Below are positions 28,699-37,557 of a stretch of DNA of 64,000 nucleotides, one piece after another (within the stretch, counting starts at the first letter, position 1; every line of letters begins with the position of its first letter). The notes below the pieces were generated by a model. That model did no database searches and was not told the DNA's origin. It saw only the letters and a list, made by a program, of their open reading frames with translations. A program made the translations under genes and the position numbers. This stretch comes from an uncultured Anderseniella sp. (GTDB lineage Bacteria > Pseudomonadota > Alphaproteobacteria > Rhizobiales > Aestuariivirgaceae), in the NCBI GenBank assembly GCA_947488295.1, contig CANKYU010000003.1, positions 496,001 to 560,000 on the forward strand. Reading direction: 5' to 3'.

Positions 28699-29433
28699 CT
28701 AAATGTCGAACTCCTCAATCGTCTCGACTGCCGTACGCAGCGCTTCGGACCATTTCGCTGAAATGGAGCGGAAATAGGGATCGTCCTGTTCAATGCGCCG
28801 GACGCGATCAATGTTCAGTTTGTCGGTATTGTAGACCACCATGTCGATTGGCATGCCGACCGACAGGTTCGAGCGAATTGTTGAATCGAAAGACAGCAGC
28901 ACCAGTTTGGCAGCCTCGCCCAGCCGCATGTCCTGATTGGCCACCCGGTCCAGGATGGGCTTGCCGTATTTGTGTTCGCCGATCTGGAAAAACGGCGTGT
29001 CGTCCTTGGCTTCGATATAATTGCCTTCGGAATAAATCTGGTAGAGCCTTGGTTCTTCCCGGCCGATCTGGCCGCCAAAAATGAATGATGCCGAGAACGC
29101 ATCGCTGCTCAACCCCTGGTCGACGTGACCCTGACGTACGGTCTTTAGCGTCTCGCCGACAAGCTTTGCCGCCTGGAACATGGTGGGGACGGATTTCAGG
29201 CTGCTGTCCTCGTCGTCTTCGTCCGGGTGGTCGAATTCCTCTTCCAGCATGGCCACTACGGCTTGCGTGACGGCGAGATTACCGGCTGACATCATGATGA
29301 ACACACGTTCGCCGGGCACTTCAAAAGTCTGCAGCTTGCGGAAGGTCGCAATGTTGTCGAGGCCCGCATTGGTGCGGGTATCGGCTGCCATAACCAGGCC
29401 ACGCTTGAGTTTCAGGCCAACACAATATGTCAT
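28699..29433 (-). CDS. Anbu (ancestral proteasome-like beta subunit), Ntn-hydrolase
   Basis: The 244-residue protein belongs to the bacterial proteasome-homologue family Anbu: it begins MTYCVGLKLKRGLVMAADTRTNAG, in which Thr2 would be the N-terminal nucleophile after Met removal, followed by the proteasome-like strand with Asp-Thr-Arg. The family forms a self-compartmentalised ring with no known ATPase partner and an obscure role. The context is diagnostic: genes for a transglutaminase, an alpha-E protein and a permuted ATP-grasp enzyme lie just upstream, the standard Anbu operon. The gap to the transglutaminase gene is 44 bases. Confidence 0.93.
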   Translation of the reverse strand: MTYCVGLKLKRGLVMAADTRTNAGLDNIATFRKLQTFEVPGERVFIMMSAGNLAVTQAVVAMLEEEFDHPDEDDEDSSLKSVPTMFQAAKLVGETLKTVRQGHVDQGLSSDAFSASFIFGGQIGREEPRLYQIYSEGNYIEAKDDTPFFQIGEHKYGKPILDRVANQDMRLGEAAKLVLLSFDSTIRSNLSVGMPIDMVVYNTDKLNIDRVRRIEQDDPYFRSISAKWSEALRTAVETIEEFDI

Positions 29434-29477
29434 GGAGTTTCCGGTCGTTAGGGGCAGTTGATGGAATCAGCGGTAAA

Positions 29478-30290
29478 CTACTGCTCCGCGACCCTTTCAA
29501 CAAGCACTTCCACGTCCATCGTTTCACCACCTGTCGACAGGCCGCGGCGGACCCCTTTCGCAGGTGTGGCGTTGCTGACGTCCATGCCGGTCGCCACCCG
29601 CACATAACGTTCATCAGGGCTGACCTGGTTTGAAACATCAAAGCCCACCCAGCCAAGATCGGCCACATAGGCTTCCGCCCAGGCGTGGCTGGCCTCGGCA
29701 AGCTCGTTTTCGCCGACCACCATATAACCGGATACATATCGCGCCGGCACACCCAGCAACCGCGCCGCCGAGATGAACACATGGGTATGGTCCTGACAGA
29801 CACCCTTGCCGTCGCGCATCGCCTCGGCAGCAGTGGTATGCTCGTTCGTGGCGCCGATCACGTATTCTACCTTGTCCAGAACGGCGGCTGAAAGAGAATG
29901 CAGCTGCTCAATGCCCGCCAGGTTTTCATGGCTGTGTGCCAGTGCCCTGATGGCCGCGCTGGTTTCGGTAATGGCGGTGGATGAAAGATACGCCTTCACC
30001 GGTACCGACCCCCGGTCATGACCTGTCACGCCGGCTGTATCGATGGTTCTGACAGTGCCGCTGGCCACAACTGTAACGTTCGCCAGGTCCGTTGGCGGAG
30101 TTGTCAGGTGGGCGACATTGCCAAAAGCATCGATGTACTGAAGCGCGCCTTCAATCCCGGGTGCTTCGATTGTCCAGTCCAGTACCGTCTGGCTGGCAGT
30201 GTCCTGGGGTGTCAGGTACAGCCGCTGCACCAGATGTGATCCGGGATTGTCATAGTGGTAGGTTGTTGCGTGGTGGACGTGTATTTTCAT
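29478..30290 (-). CDS. Transglutaminase-like cysteine peptidase of the Anbu operon
   Basis: The 270-residue protein has the N-terminal beta domain (VHHATTYHYDNPGSHLVQRLYLTPQ) and the transglutaminase core with Cys in DGKGVCQDHTHVF, His in SHAWAEAYV and Asp in GWVGFDVSN, a complete Cys-His-Asp triad. Members of this family are thought to act as proteases or amide-bond ligases; none of the Anbu-linked ones has a proven substrate. Its start overlaps the alpha-E stop (ATGA). Confidence 0.92.
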   Translation of the reverse strand: MKIHVHHATTYHYDNPGSHLVQRLYLTPQDTASQTVLDWTIEAPGIEGALQYIDAFGNVAHLTTPPTDLANVTVVASGTVRTIDTAGVTGHDRGSVPVKAYLSSTAITETSAAIRALAHSHENLAGIEQLHSLSAAVLDKVEYVIGATNEHTTAAEAMRDGKGVCQDHTHVFISAARLLGVPARYVSGYMVVGENELAEASHAWAEAYVADLGWVGFDVSNQVSPDERYVRVATGMDVSNATPAKGVRRGLSTGGETMDVEVLVERVAEQ

Positions 30291-31240
30291 GGGAAATTGT
30301 ACGCGCTCGCAATTTCAGATGTCAGCCGGTTGTTTCTGGCAATGAAATCCGACAGGAATTCATGCAGTCCATCCTGAAATATTTTCTCCATGTTGGCATT
30401 TTTCAGCAGCCAGGTGGTTTCGCAGGCCGTCTCGTGGCAGGGCAGTGTTTCGTCGTACTCCCGCTCAATCTCGGCAAGGGTCTTGTTGCTGATCCAGTCA
30501 TAACAGTACAGCAGTGACCGCGGCATGGCCGGATTGAGAATAAGAAACTGTGCAACATTCCAGGGCTGGTAACTGGCATCACGATAGGCCCACCTGTATG
30601 CCCGATGCGCGGACACGGACCGCAGCAGGGAAGCCCATTGCTGACGGTCGATTGAACTGCCCGGTCCCGAGCCGCGCGGCAACAGGATGTGGTACTTTAC
30701 GTCCAGTATCCGAGCTGTATTGTCGGCACGCTCGACGAACGCGCCTGCCTGGCAGAAGTGAAAACTGTCCTGGCGCAGGGCGGTGCCCAGCATGGCGCCG
30801 CGAAACAGCATGGAGCGTTGTTTGATCCAGTCGAGAAAGCCGGGCAGCTTGTCGCTCGACAACTGGTTCACGCGAAGTGTCGCCAGTTCATTCCAGGTCG
30901 CATTGAGCGATTCCCACACATCACGGCTCAGTGCCGTGCGTACAGCACGGCCATTGTTGCGTGCCGTCTCCATGCAGCAACGGATGCTCGACGGGTTTTC
31001 GCGATCCAGTACCAGATGCTGGATAACGTTCGCCTGACTAGCAACGTCGTATTTTTCGGCAAAGGTGGTCTCGCAATGCGCGCTCTTGAGTGTCGAGCTC
31101 CAGTCATCCTGATGGGCCCGGAACGGTTTCGGCATCAGCGAAATGCGATAGCTCACTTCTATAAGGCGGGCCATGTTTTCGGCCCGTTCCATGTACCGGG
31201 CCATCCAGAACAGTGATGCGGCGGTGCGTCCTAAAAGCAT
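30287..31240 (-). CDS. Alpha-E domain protein (DUF403)
   Basis: The 317-residue all-helical protein opens with LLGRTAASLFWMARYMERAENMARLIEV, the signature of alpha-E proteins, which always accompany permuted ATP-grasp and transglutaminase genes. A role in making or processing a peptide-like product has been proposed from gene neighbourhoods, not proven. Its ATG overlaps the ATP-grasp stop by one base (TGATG), and its own stop overlaps the transglutaminase ATG (ATGA). Confidence 0.92.
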   Translation of the reverse strand: MLLGRTAASLFWMARYMERAENMARLIEVSYRISLMPKPFRAHQDDWSSTLKSAHCETTFAEKYDVASQANVIQHLVLDRENPSSIRCCMETARNNGRAVRTALSRDVWESLNATWNELATLRVNQLSSDKLPGFLDWIKQRSMLFRGAMLGTALRQDSFHFCQAGAFVERADNTARILDVKYHILLPRGSGPGSSIDRQQWASLLRSVSAHRAYRWAYRDASYQPWNVAQFLILNPAMPRSLLYCYDWISNKTLAEIEREYDETLPCHETACETTWLLKNANMEKIFQDGLHEFLSDFIARNNRLTSEIASAYNFP

Positions 31241-32655
31241 CAGTCCTCCAGCACCCAGGTATCCTTGGTGCCGCCTCCCTGGCTGGAGTTGACCACAAGC
31301 GATCCTTTTTTCATGGCGACGCGGGTAAATCCGCCCGGGGTAATGCGCATGCGGTCACCGGTCAGTGCAAACGGCCTCAAGTCCACATGTCTGGGCGCGA
31401 CCCCTGACTTGACGAAGGTCGGGCACGAAGACAGCGCCAGTGTCGGTTGCGCAATGTAGTTGCCGGGCCGCGTTTTCAGTATCTGCCTGAAGGCGGCCAC
31501 TTCCTTCTTGCTGGCGGTCGGACCCACCAGCATGCCGTAGCCGCCGGAACCATGAACCTCTTTGACGACCAGTTCTTCCAGATGCTCCAGTACATATGCC
31601 AGCGAGTCGCTGTCCGAACATCGCCATGTCGGTACATTGTTCAGTATCGGTTTATCACCGGTATAGAATTCGACTATGTCCGGCATGAATGAATACACCG
31701 CCTTGTCATCCGCAATGCCGGCACCAGGTGCGTTGACAATGGTGACCCGCCCGGCACGGTAAACATCGAAAATGCCGGGAACGCCCAACGTTGAAGCCGG
31801 ATTGAACGTGAGGGGGTCGAGAAAGTCGTCGTCAACCCGCCGGTAAACCACGTCCACCCGGACCGGTGACTGGGTCGTGCGCATGTAAAGCCAGCCGTCA
31901 TTCACAAACAGATCATCACCGGTAACAAGCTGAATGCCCATTTCATCGGCCAGAAAGGCGTGCTCAAAAAAAGCCGAATTGTATATGCCTGGCGTCAGCA
32001 CCACGCAGGTCGGCTCACCGTCGCATTGTGCAGGTGCAACGGAGTCCAGGGTCTGCCTCAGCAGTTCCGGGTAATGCTCGATGGGCGCGACACGATGTTT
32101 GGCGAACAGGTCCGGAAACAGAAACATCATCGCTTCGCGGTCTTCCAGCATGTAGGAAACCCCTGATGGAGTGCGGCAATTGTCTTCCAGAACGTAGAAC
32201 TCGTTGGCGCCCACACGGACAATGTCAGTTCCGATGATATGCGAGTATACGTTGCGGGCGGGCGAGTGACCGGCCATCTGCGGCAGGTAGGCTTCATTCT
32301 GCAAAATGAGATCGCCCGGCACTTTGCCGGCGCGCACGATTTCCTGGCGGTGGTACACATCGTCAATGAACGCATTGAGCGCACCGACACGTTGCGCGAT
32401 CCCGGCTTCAAGGCGCCGCCACTCGCTTGCCGCGAAGATGCGTGGAATGATGTCAAACGGGATCAGCCGTTCAGAAGCTTCCTGGGTGCCGTAGACGGCG
32501 AAGGTAATGCCAAGCCGGCGAAATATCGATTCTGCTTCACGAATTTTGGCCCGCAGATCACCCGGCGTCTGTGTCTCCAGCCACTTGTGCAGTAAGGCAT
32601 AGGCCGGACGGACACTGCCGTCCGCTTCAAGCATTTCGTTAAAATTGTCTCCCAT
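31240..32655 (-). CDS. Circularly permuted type-2 ATP-grasp protein (DUF404/DUF407)
   Basis: The 471-residue protein matches the permuted ATP-grasp family of the Anbu operon: EDNCRTPSGVSYMLEDRE, TPGIYNSAFFEHAFLADEMG, NAPGAGIADDKAVYSFMPDIVEFY, VVKEVHGSGGYGMLVGP and the C-terminal NSSQGGGTKDTWVLED. ATP-grasp enzymes make amide or thioester bonds through an acyl phosphate, so a peptide-ligase activity is likely. ATG 32655 is chosen; a GTG at 32664 would add three residues. First gene of the operon. Confidence 0.92.
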   Translation of the reverse strand: MGDNFNEMLEADGSVRPAYALLHKWLETQTPGDLRAKIREAESIFRRLGITFAVYGTQEASERLIPFDIIPRIFAASEWRRLEAGIAQRVGALNAFIDDVYHRQEIVRAGKVPGDLILQNEAYLPQMAGHSPARNVYSHIIGTDIVRVGANEFYVLEDNCRTPSGVSYMLEDREAMMFLFPDLFAKHRVAPIEHYPELLRQTLDSVAPAQCDGEPTCVVLTPGIYNSAFFEHAFLADEMGIQLVTGDDLFVNDGWLYMRTTQSPVRVDVVYRRVDDDFLDPLTFNPASTLGVPGIFDVYRAGRVTIVNAPGAGIADDKAVYSFMPDIVEFYTGDKPILNNVPTWRCSDSDSLAYVLEHLEELVVKEVHGSGGYGMLVGPTASKKEVAAFRQILKTRPGNYIAQPTLALSSCPTFVKSGVAPRHVDLRPFALTGDRMRITPGGFTRVAMKKGSLVVNSSQGGGTKDTWVLED

Positions 32656-32952
32656 TACCAACACTGTTGCGCAATTGTGACATATTCGAAAGCTTAAAAT
32701 TTACGCACAGGTGATGCAATTTTCATCCTGTTGCCAAGGCTCGCGGAATTGTGGCAGTCTTCGCCTCATGTTCTACAGGATTGGCAAAACAGGGCACTTG
32801 GGCGGGACCGCGAAGCGCGTCGCGCAAGATGAAGTGCTGTTGAACTGTGCCCGTATCGGCTTCAATCCGTAAACCGCACGTTGCAATGACGTCTCACAGT
32901 GCGCGGCGGCATTACCGCGCCATTTTGTCGATCAGACCTGCGGAGTGCACCC
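32656..32952. other. Intergenic region between the Anbu operon and the polyamine operon
   Basis: Nearly 300 bases between divergent operons; both promoters should lie here. A long-range inverted repeat GGGCAC/GTGCCC brackets about 50 bases in the middle. GGAG 9 bases before 32953 is the ribosome site of the aminotransferase gene. I see no gene or RNA that I can name. Confidence 0.4.
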
Positions 32953-34329
32953 ATGAACAAAAATCTCAATATCGAAGAACTCGTTGCCGCTGACAACGCT
33001 CATCATTTCCACCCCTTTACCGATCACAAGAGCCTGCATGGCGAGGGCGGGGCACGTGTGATCACCCAGGCCAGTGGCGTCCACATATGGGACGGTCATG
33101 GCAACAAACTGTTTGATGCAATGGCCGGGCTCTGGTGCGTAAACATCGGCTACGGCCGCAAGGAACTGGCCGAAGCCGCTTATCGTCAAATGCAGGACCT
33201 GCCGTTCTACAACACGTTTTTCAAGACCACGACGGTGCCTGCGACCTTGTTGGCGGAAAAGGTTGCCAGCCTGCTGCCGGACCGGTTCAACCAGATTTTC
33301 TTCGTCAATTCGGGATCGGAAGCCAACGACACCATGGTGCGGTTCATTCGCCGTTACTGGGAAGTTCAGGGCCAGCCCGAGCGCCAGCACATCGTGTCAC
33401 GCCACCGGGCCTATCATGGCTCGACCTGTATTTCAGCCTCGCTGGGCGGCATGTCGGCCATGCACGCCCAGGGCGGTCTGCCGTTACCCGGCTTCCATCA
33501 TGTGCTTGAGCCGGACTGGTTTCAGCACGGCGGCGACATGAGCCCGGAGGATTTCGGCCTCAAGGCGGCCAGGGAAGTGGAGGCGAAGATCAAGGAACTG
33601 GGCCCGGACAAGGTGGCGGCCTTTGTGGGCGAGCCCATTCAGGGGGCAGGCGGTGTGATCGTGCCGCCGGACAGCTACTGGCCTTATATTCAGAAAGTCT
33701 GCCGCGAACACGGTATTCCGATTGTGGCTGATGAAGTCATCTGTGGTTTTGGCCGCACTGGAAACTGGTGGGGGCACGAAACCATGGGCATCGATCCCGA
33801 TATCGTGGTAATGGCGAAAGGCTTGTCATCCGGCTATCAGCCGATTGGCGCCGTCGCGGTCTCAGACAAGCTGATCGGTGATTTCTTCGAAAAGGGCGGC
33901 GAGTTTTTCCATGGCTACACCTATTCCGGCCATCCGGTCGCATGCGCGGTTGCGCTGGAAAACATCCGCATCATGCAGGACGAAAAACTGATTGAGCACG
34001 CTGCGGCTATTGCGCCTTACGTGGAAGAAAAAATCGGGGCGTTACGTGATCACCCGATCGTCGGTGAGGTTCGCGTCAAGGGACTGATCGGTGCCATCGA
34101 GCTGGTCAAGGACAAAAAGACCCGGGCGCGGTTTGACGATCTCGGCCGGGTCGGTGGAATTTGCCGTGATCGGTGTTTCGACAACGATCTGGTAATGCGC
34201 GCGTGCTGGGACACAATGGTGTTCTCGCCACCGCTGTGCATCACCGAGGCTGAGATCGACGAATGGGCAGGCCTGACGCGCAAGGCGCTTGACGCGACTT
34301 ATGAAACGGTAAAAGACGAGATGTCGTGA
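32953..34329 (+). CDS. Class III aminotransferase, probable putrescine/omega-amino-acid pyruvate transaminase (SpuC-like)
   Basis: The 458-residue protein shows the class III fold: FVNSGSEANDTMVR binds PLP phosphate, RAYHGST, IVADEVICGFGRTG (Asp to pyridine N) and VVMAKGLSSGY with the Schiff-base Lys. Closest known group is SpuC/beta-alanine-pyruvate type, using pyruvate as acceptor. Position before a polyamine importer and agmatinase supports putrescine as substrate, making 4-aminobutanal. The ATG at 32953 has GGAG 9 bases upstream. Confidence 0.88.
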   Translation: MNKNLNIEELVAADNAHHFHPFTDHKSLHGEGGARVITQASGVHIWDGHGNKLFDAMAGLWCVNIGYGRKELAEAAYRQMQDLPFYNTFFKTTTVPATLLAEKVASLLPDRFNQIFFVNSGSEANDTMVRFIRRYWEVQGQPERQHIVSRHRAYHGSTCISASLGGMSAMHAQGGLPLPGFHHVLEPDWFQHGGDMSPEDFGLKAAREVEAKIKELGPDKVAAFVGEPIQGAGGVIVPPDSYWPYIQKVCREHGIPIVADEVICGFGRTGNWWGHETMGIDPDIVVMAKGLSSGYQPIGAVAVSDKLIGDFFEKGGEFFHGYTYSGHPVACAVALENIRIMQDEKLIEHAAAIAPYVEEKIGALRDHPIVGEVRVKGLIGAIELVKDKKTRARFDDLGRVGGICRDRCFDNDLVMRACWDTMVFSPPLCITEAEIDEWAGLTRKALDATYETVKDEMS

Positions 34330-34383
34330 AACCGGAATTGGAAAATCGGAAGCGGTGCTTATCAAAACTTCCGTTGAAACCGC

Positions 34384-34403
34384 CAGTGTTGTGTTTAACA
34401 CTG
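34384..34403. other. Inverted repeat in aminotransferase-binding protein gap
   Basis: CAGTGTT (34384-34390) and AACACTG (34397-34403) are perfect 7-bp arms around a 6-nt loop, in the 150-bp gap before the polyamine-binding protein gene. It may be an operator or an RNA processing hairpin. Confidence 0.35.
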
Positions 34404-34479
34404 AAAATACCGGGTTTTTGCAAGGCTCGGCGAGGGTGAATTTGACGTTTGAGAGAGAGTTGAAACAGGGAGTAATGAA

Positions 34480-35550
34480 ATGACATACACACCAAAATTC
34501 CGGGCTTCGCGCCGGTCCGTTCTGAAAGGATCGGGCGCTGCTTTTATCGGCCTCACCATGATGCCGCGTTTCGCCATGTCGGAAGAGGAAAAGAAACTCA
34601 ATTTCTATAACTGGGACACTTATATCGGTGAAACCACACTGGCCGATTTCAACAAGGCATCCGGCATCGAGGTCAAGATGGACCTTTACGCCGACAACGC
34701 TGAATTGTTCGCCAAGCTCAAGGAAGGCAATCCCGGTTATGACGTGATCATTCCCACCAATGATTATGTCGAGCGCATGATTGCCGCCGGCATGCTGGAA
34801 GAGCTGGACAAGTCCAAGATTCCGAATGAGGCCAATATCGCTGATGCCTTCAAGGATGCGACTTTCGACCCCGGCCGCAAACACACGGTTCCCTATATGT
34901 GGGGTACCATGGGCATTGGTTACCGCAAATCCAAGGTGAAGGACGCATCAAGCTGGAGTGCAGTGCTGGACAGCACTGATCATGCCGGCCGTATCTCCCT
35001 GCTGGGCGACGGCGAGAGTGTGATTGGTGTTACCCTTCAATATCTTGGTCACTCTTTCAATTCAGTGGTTCCCGCTGAAATGAAAGCGGCTGAAGAACTG
35101 CTCATCAAGGGCAAGAAGAACGTCAAGGTCTATGCCGACGACAACGGGCAGGATCTCCTGGCCTCCGGCGAAGTTGACCTGGCCATGGAATGGAACGGCG
35201 ACGTCATCCAGGTGATGGGTGAAGACGATGACCTGAGTTATTCCGTGCCGAAGGAAGGCAGCCTGCTGTGGCAGGATTGCGTCTGCATTCCAAAGGGCGC
35301 GCCGCATCCTCAAAACGCCCATGCGTTTATCAACTACCTGCTGGACGCTGACGCCGGCGTGCACATTGCCGACACCATCCAGTATGCGACCGCAAACGCC
35401 GCCGCCAAGGCCAAGATGGATGAGAAATACACCGGCAATCCCGGCATCTTTCCGCCTGACGAAGTGATCGCCAAGTGTGAGGCGTCGCTCTATTCGGAAG
35501 AAAAGACCAAGCTGCGCAACGAATCCTGGACCCGTATCCAGGCAGCCTGA
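34480..35550 (+). CDS. Periplasmic polyamine-binding protein (PotD/PotF-like)
   Basis: The 356-residue protein has a twin-arginine-like signal (SRRSVLKGSG, residues 10-19) and mature start LNFYNWDTYIGETTLADFNKASGIEV, typical of PotD/PotF/SpuD binding proteins of ABC polyamine importers. Binding-site aromatic and acidic residues lie in YNWDTY, PTNDYVERM and VDLAMEWNGDV. GGGAG is 8 bases before the ATG. Downstream are two permease genes and the ATPase. The 172-bp gap after it holds three inverted repeats, consistent with separate, higher expression of the binding protein. Confidence 0.93.
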   Translation: MTYTPKFRASRRSVLKGSGAAFIGLTMMPRFAMSEEEKKLNFYNWDTYIGETTLADFNKASGIEVKMDLYADNAELFAKLKEGNPGYDVIIPTNDYVERMIAAGMLEELDKSKIPNEANIADAFKDATFDPGRKHTVPYMWGTMGIGYRKSKVKDASSWSAVLDSTDHAGRISLLGDGESVIGVTLQYLGHSFNSVVPAEMKAAEELLIKGKKNVKVYADDNGQDLLASGEVDLAMEWNGDVIQVMGEDDDLSYSVPKEGSLLWQDCVCIPKGAPHPQNAHAFINYLLDADAGVHIADTIQYATANAAAKAKMDEKYTGNPGIFPPDEVIAKCEASLYSEEKTKLRNESWTRIQAA

Positions 35551-35554
35551 TCTG

Positions 35555-35602
35555 GATCAGGATGATTTTTGGTTGTTTCAACCAAAAGTCATAAACCTGA
35601 TC
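35555..35602. other. Two-tier hairpin after the binding-protein gene
   Basis: Outer arms GATCAGG (35555-35561) and CCTGATC (35596-35602) enclose a perfect 9-bp inner hairpin TTTTGGTTG (35567-35575) / CAACCAAAA (35579-35587) with a TTT loop. It starts four bases after the stop codon and may protect the 3' end of the upstream message. Confidence 0.5.
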
Positions 35603-35616
35603 GATTTCAAAGTGCT

Positions 35617-35655
35617 AGAGCAACTTTATGGATTCAATTGAAGCCATGTTGCTCT
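35617..35655. repeat. REP-like long palindrome
   Basis: AGAGCAAC (35617-35624) pairs with GTTGCTCT (35648-35655), and inside lies ATGG-a-TTCAATTGAA-g-CCAT, which is itself palindromic but for one mismatch. A GTTGCTCT core also occurs near 249-256, just after the permease stop. This looks like an extragenic palindromic element of the kind scattered through alphaproteobacterial genomes. Confidence 0.5.
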
Positions 35656-35671
35656 GGTGTGACAAACATCG

Positions 35672-35702
35672 GGAAGGTCAGGTGGCAATGTCCTGACCTT
35701 CC
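35672..35702 (+). terminator. Strong hairpin, possible attenuator before the permease genes
   Basis: GGAAGGTCAGG (35672-35682) and CCTGACCTTCC (35692-35702) are perfect 11-bp arms with a 9-nt loop, followed by only a short T stretch (TGTTT). It lies 20 bases upstream of the first permease gene, so it may partly end transcription after the binding protein or block message decay. Confidence 0.55.
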
Positions 35703-35722
35703 TGTTTCAAGGTGCTGGGCGG

Positions 35723-36613
35723 GTGGAAAACTGGAAACAGAACAAGGCGGTATTCTGGGTAACGGCGTTGCCGGGGGTGGTATGGCTGCTGCTGTTCTTC
35801 CTGATCCCGCTTGCTCTCATCTGGGGCATGTCGTTCGGTGAGAAAACCTCGATCATCGACATTGAGATCACCGGTACGTTGGCCAACTACAGCCGGTCGT
35901 TCGAAGCCGTTTATCTGAAGATCATCTGGAAGTCCATTTGGATCAGCGTGATTTCAACCGCGGTCTGTCTTGCAATTGCCTATCCTGTGGCCTTCGGCAT
36001 CTGTTTCTCGCCGGCGCGATGGCGTCCATTGTTGCTGCTGCTGGTCATTCTACCGTTCTGGATAAACCTGTTGATCCGTACTTATGCGCTGATCGCGGTG
36101 TTCCGGACACGGGGCACTCTCAATTTCACCCTGGAATGGTTCTGGAATTTGGCTTTCTTGGACAAGCTGATCGGACCGTTCCAACCGCTGGAACTGCTCT
36201 ACAACAATGGTGCCGTGATTGTTGGCATGGTCTATGTGTTCATGCCGTTCATGGTATTGCCGCTGTACGCTACCATAGAACGGCTCGACCGGTCTTATCT
36301 GGAAGCCAGCCTTGATCTTGGCGCAAGCCAGTGGCGAACCTTCTTTTCGGTCACCGTGCCGCTGACCATGCCGGGCATCATCTCGGGCATTATTCTAGTG
36401 TTCATTCCCATGCTGGGCATGTTCCTGGTGCCGGATCTGCTGGGTGGCACCAATGCCATTATGATTGGCAATGTCATCGCCCGTCAGTTCAAACAGGCCA
36501 ATGACTGGCCGTTCGGCGCTGCGCTGTCCTTCCTGTTAATGTACGTCACCTTTGCAGCCCTTGCGCTGCGAGCCTTTATCGGTGCGCGCATGAAGGGCGG
36601 AGTTGGGGTCTGA
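35723..36613 (+). CDS. Polyamine ABC importer permease 1 (PotB/PotH-like)
   Basis: The 296-residue protein has about six membrane helices and the binding-protein-dependent permease EAA loop, here EASLDLGASQWRTFFSVTVPLTMPG, which docks on the ATPase. The start is GTG at 35723 with a G-rich ribosome site. It pairs with the next permease gene, whose ATG begins one base after this stop. Confidence 0.92.
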   Translation: MENWKQNKAVFWVTALPGVVWLLLFFLIPLALIWGMSFGEKTSIIDIEITGTLANYSRSFEAVYLKIIWKSIWISVISTAVCLAIAYPVAFGICFSPARWRPLLLLLVILPFWINLLIRTYALIAVFRTRGTLNFTLEWFWNLAFLDKLIGPFQPLELLYNNGAVIVGMVYVFMPFMVLPLYATIERLDRSYLEASLDLGASQWRTFFSVTVPLTMPGIISGIILVFIPMLGMFLVPDLLGGTNAIMIGNVIARQFKQANDWPFGAALSFLLMYVTFAALALRAFIGARMKGGVGV

Positions 36614-36614
36614 G

Positions 36615-37553
36615 ATGGCAAGGCGCAAGTCGAAACGCGGACCCCTGGACTACGCAAAATCCCCTTGGCTGATCGGGTTCGGCCTGATCACGTTCATTCT
36701 GCTGTATGCGCCCATAGCCCAGCTCATAGCCTTCAGCTTCAACGATTCAAAACGCAATATTGTATGGCGCGGGTTCACCACCAAGTATTATGCCAAGGCA
36801 TGGAATGATCCCGCCCTGGTAGAGGCCTTTGTCAATTCGATCACCATTGCGGTCATGTGTACCATGGTCGCCACCATTATTGGCACTGCAACTGCGCTGT
36901 GGCTGTGGCGTTTCCGGTTTCCGGCCAAGTCTGCCGCGGAAGGCGTCATGGCTCTGCCCATCGTCATACCGGAAATCTGCATGGGTGTTGCGGTGCTGGT
37001 GATGTATTCGCGCTTTGGCAGTTGGATGCGCGGGGTTGAGACCGGCCCTCTTCACTGGTTGAATGAGTTTTGGGCCATCTGGCCCCCGCTGAATCTGGAC
37101 GCCTTTACCATTGCCCGCATTTGGAACGAGTTTTTCTCGGTGTGGCCGCTGAATCTCGGAGCTATAACCGCCGCTCACATCGCCTTCAGCTTTCCGTTTG
37201 TGGCGGTGGTCGTGCGAGCCCGGCTGGCCGGGTTCAATCGCGAGTTTGAAGAAGCCTCCAAGGACCTCGGTGCAAGCGAGTGGCAGACCTTCTGGAACGT
37301 GGTGCTGCCGTTCATGATGCCGGGTGTCATAGCCGGCGCATTGCTGTCATTCACACTGTCGCTGGACGACTTCGTTATTACCTTCTTTACCGCAGGCCCG
37401 GAGACCAACACCTTCCCGGTCAAGGTCTATTCGCTGGTGCGCCGTGGGGTGTCACCGGACATCAATGCAGCTTCGACGGTACTGATCGTCATCACGCTGG
37501 TTGCCACCATCATCGCCATGCGCATGCAGGCACCATCGAAAACCGAAGGATGA
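36615..37553 (+). CDS. Polyamine ABC importer permease 2 (PotC/PotI-like)
   Basis: The 312-residue inner-membrane protein has six helices and the EAA loop EEASKDLGASEWQTFWNVVLPFMMPG. Together with the first permease it forms the translocation path. The ATG at 36615 directly follows the previous stop; an in-frame TTG at 36603 is less likely. The ATPase gene starts 4 bases after this stop. Confidence 0.92.
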   Translation: MARRKSKRGPLDYAKSPWLIGFGLITFILLYAPIAQLIAFSFNDSKRNIVWRGFTTKYYAKAWNDPALVEAFVNSITIAVMCTMVATIIGTATALWLWRFRFPAKSAAEGVMALPIVIPEICMGVAVLVMYSRFGSWMRGVETGPLHWLNEFWAIWPPLNLDAFTIARIWNEFFSVWPLNLGAITAAHIAFSFPFVAVVVRARLAGFNREFEEASKDLGASEWQTFWNVVLPFMMPGVIAGALLSFTLSLDDFVITFFTAGPETNTFPVKVYSLVRRGVSPDINAASTVLIVITLVATIIAMRMQAPSKTEG

Positions 37554-37557
37554 CCTC

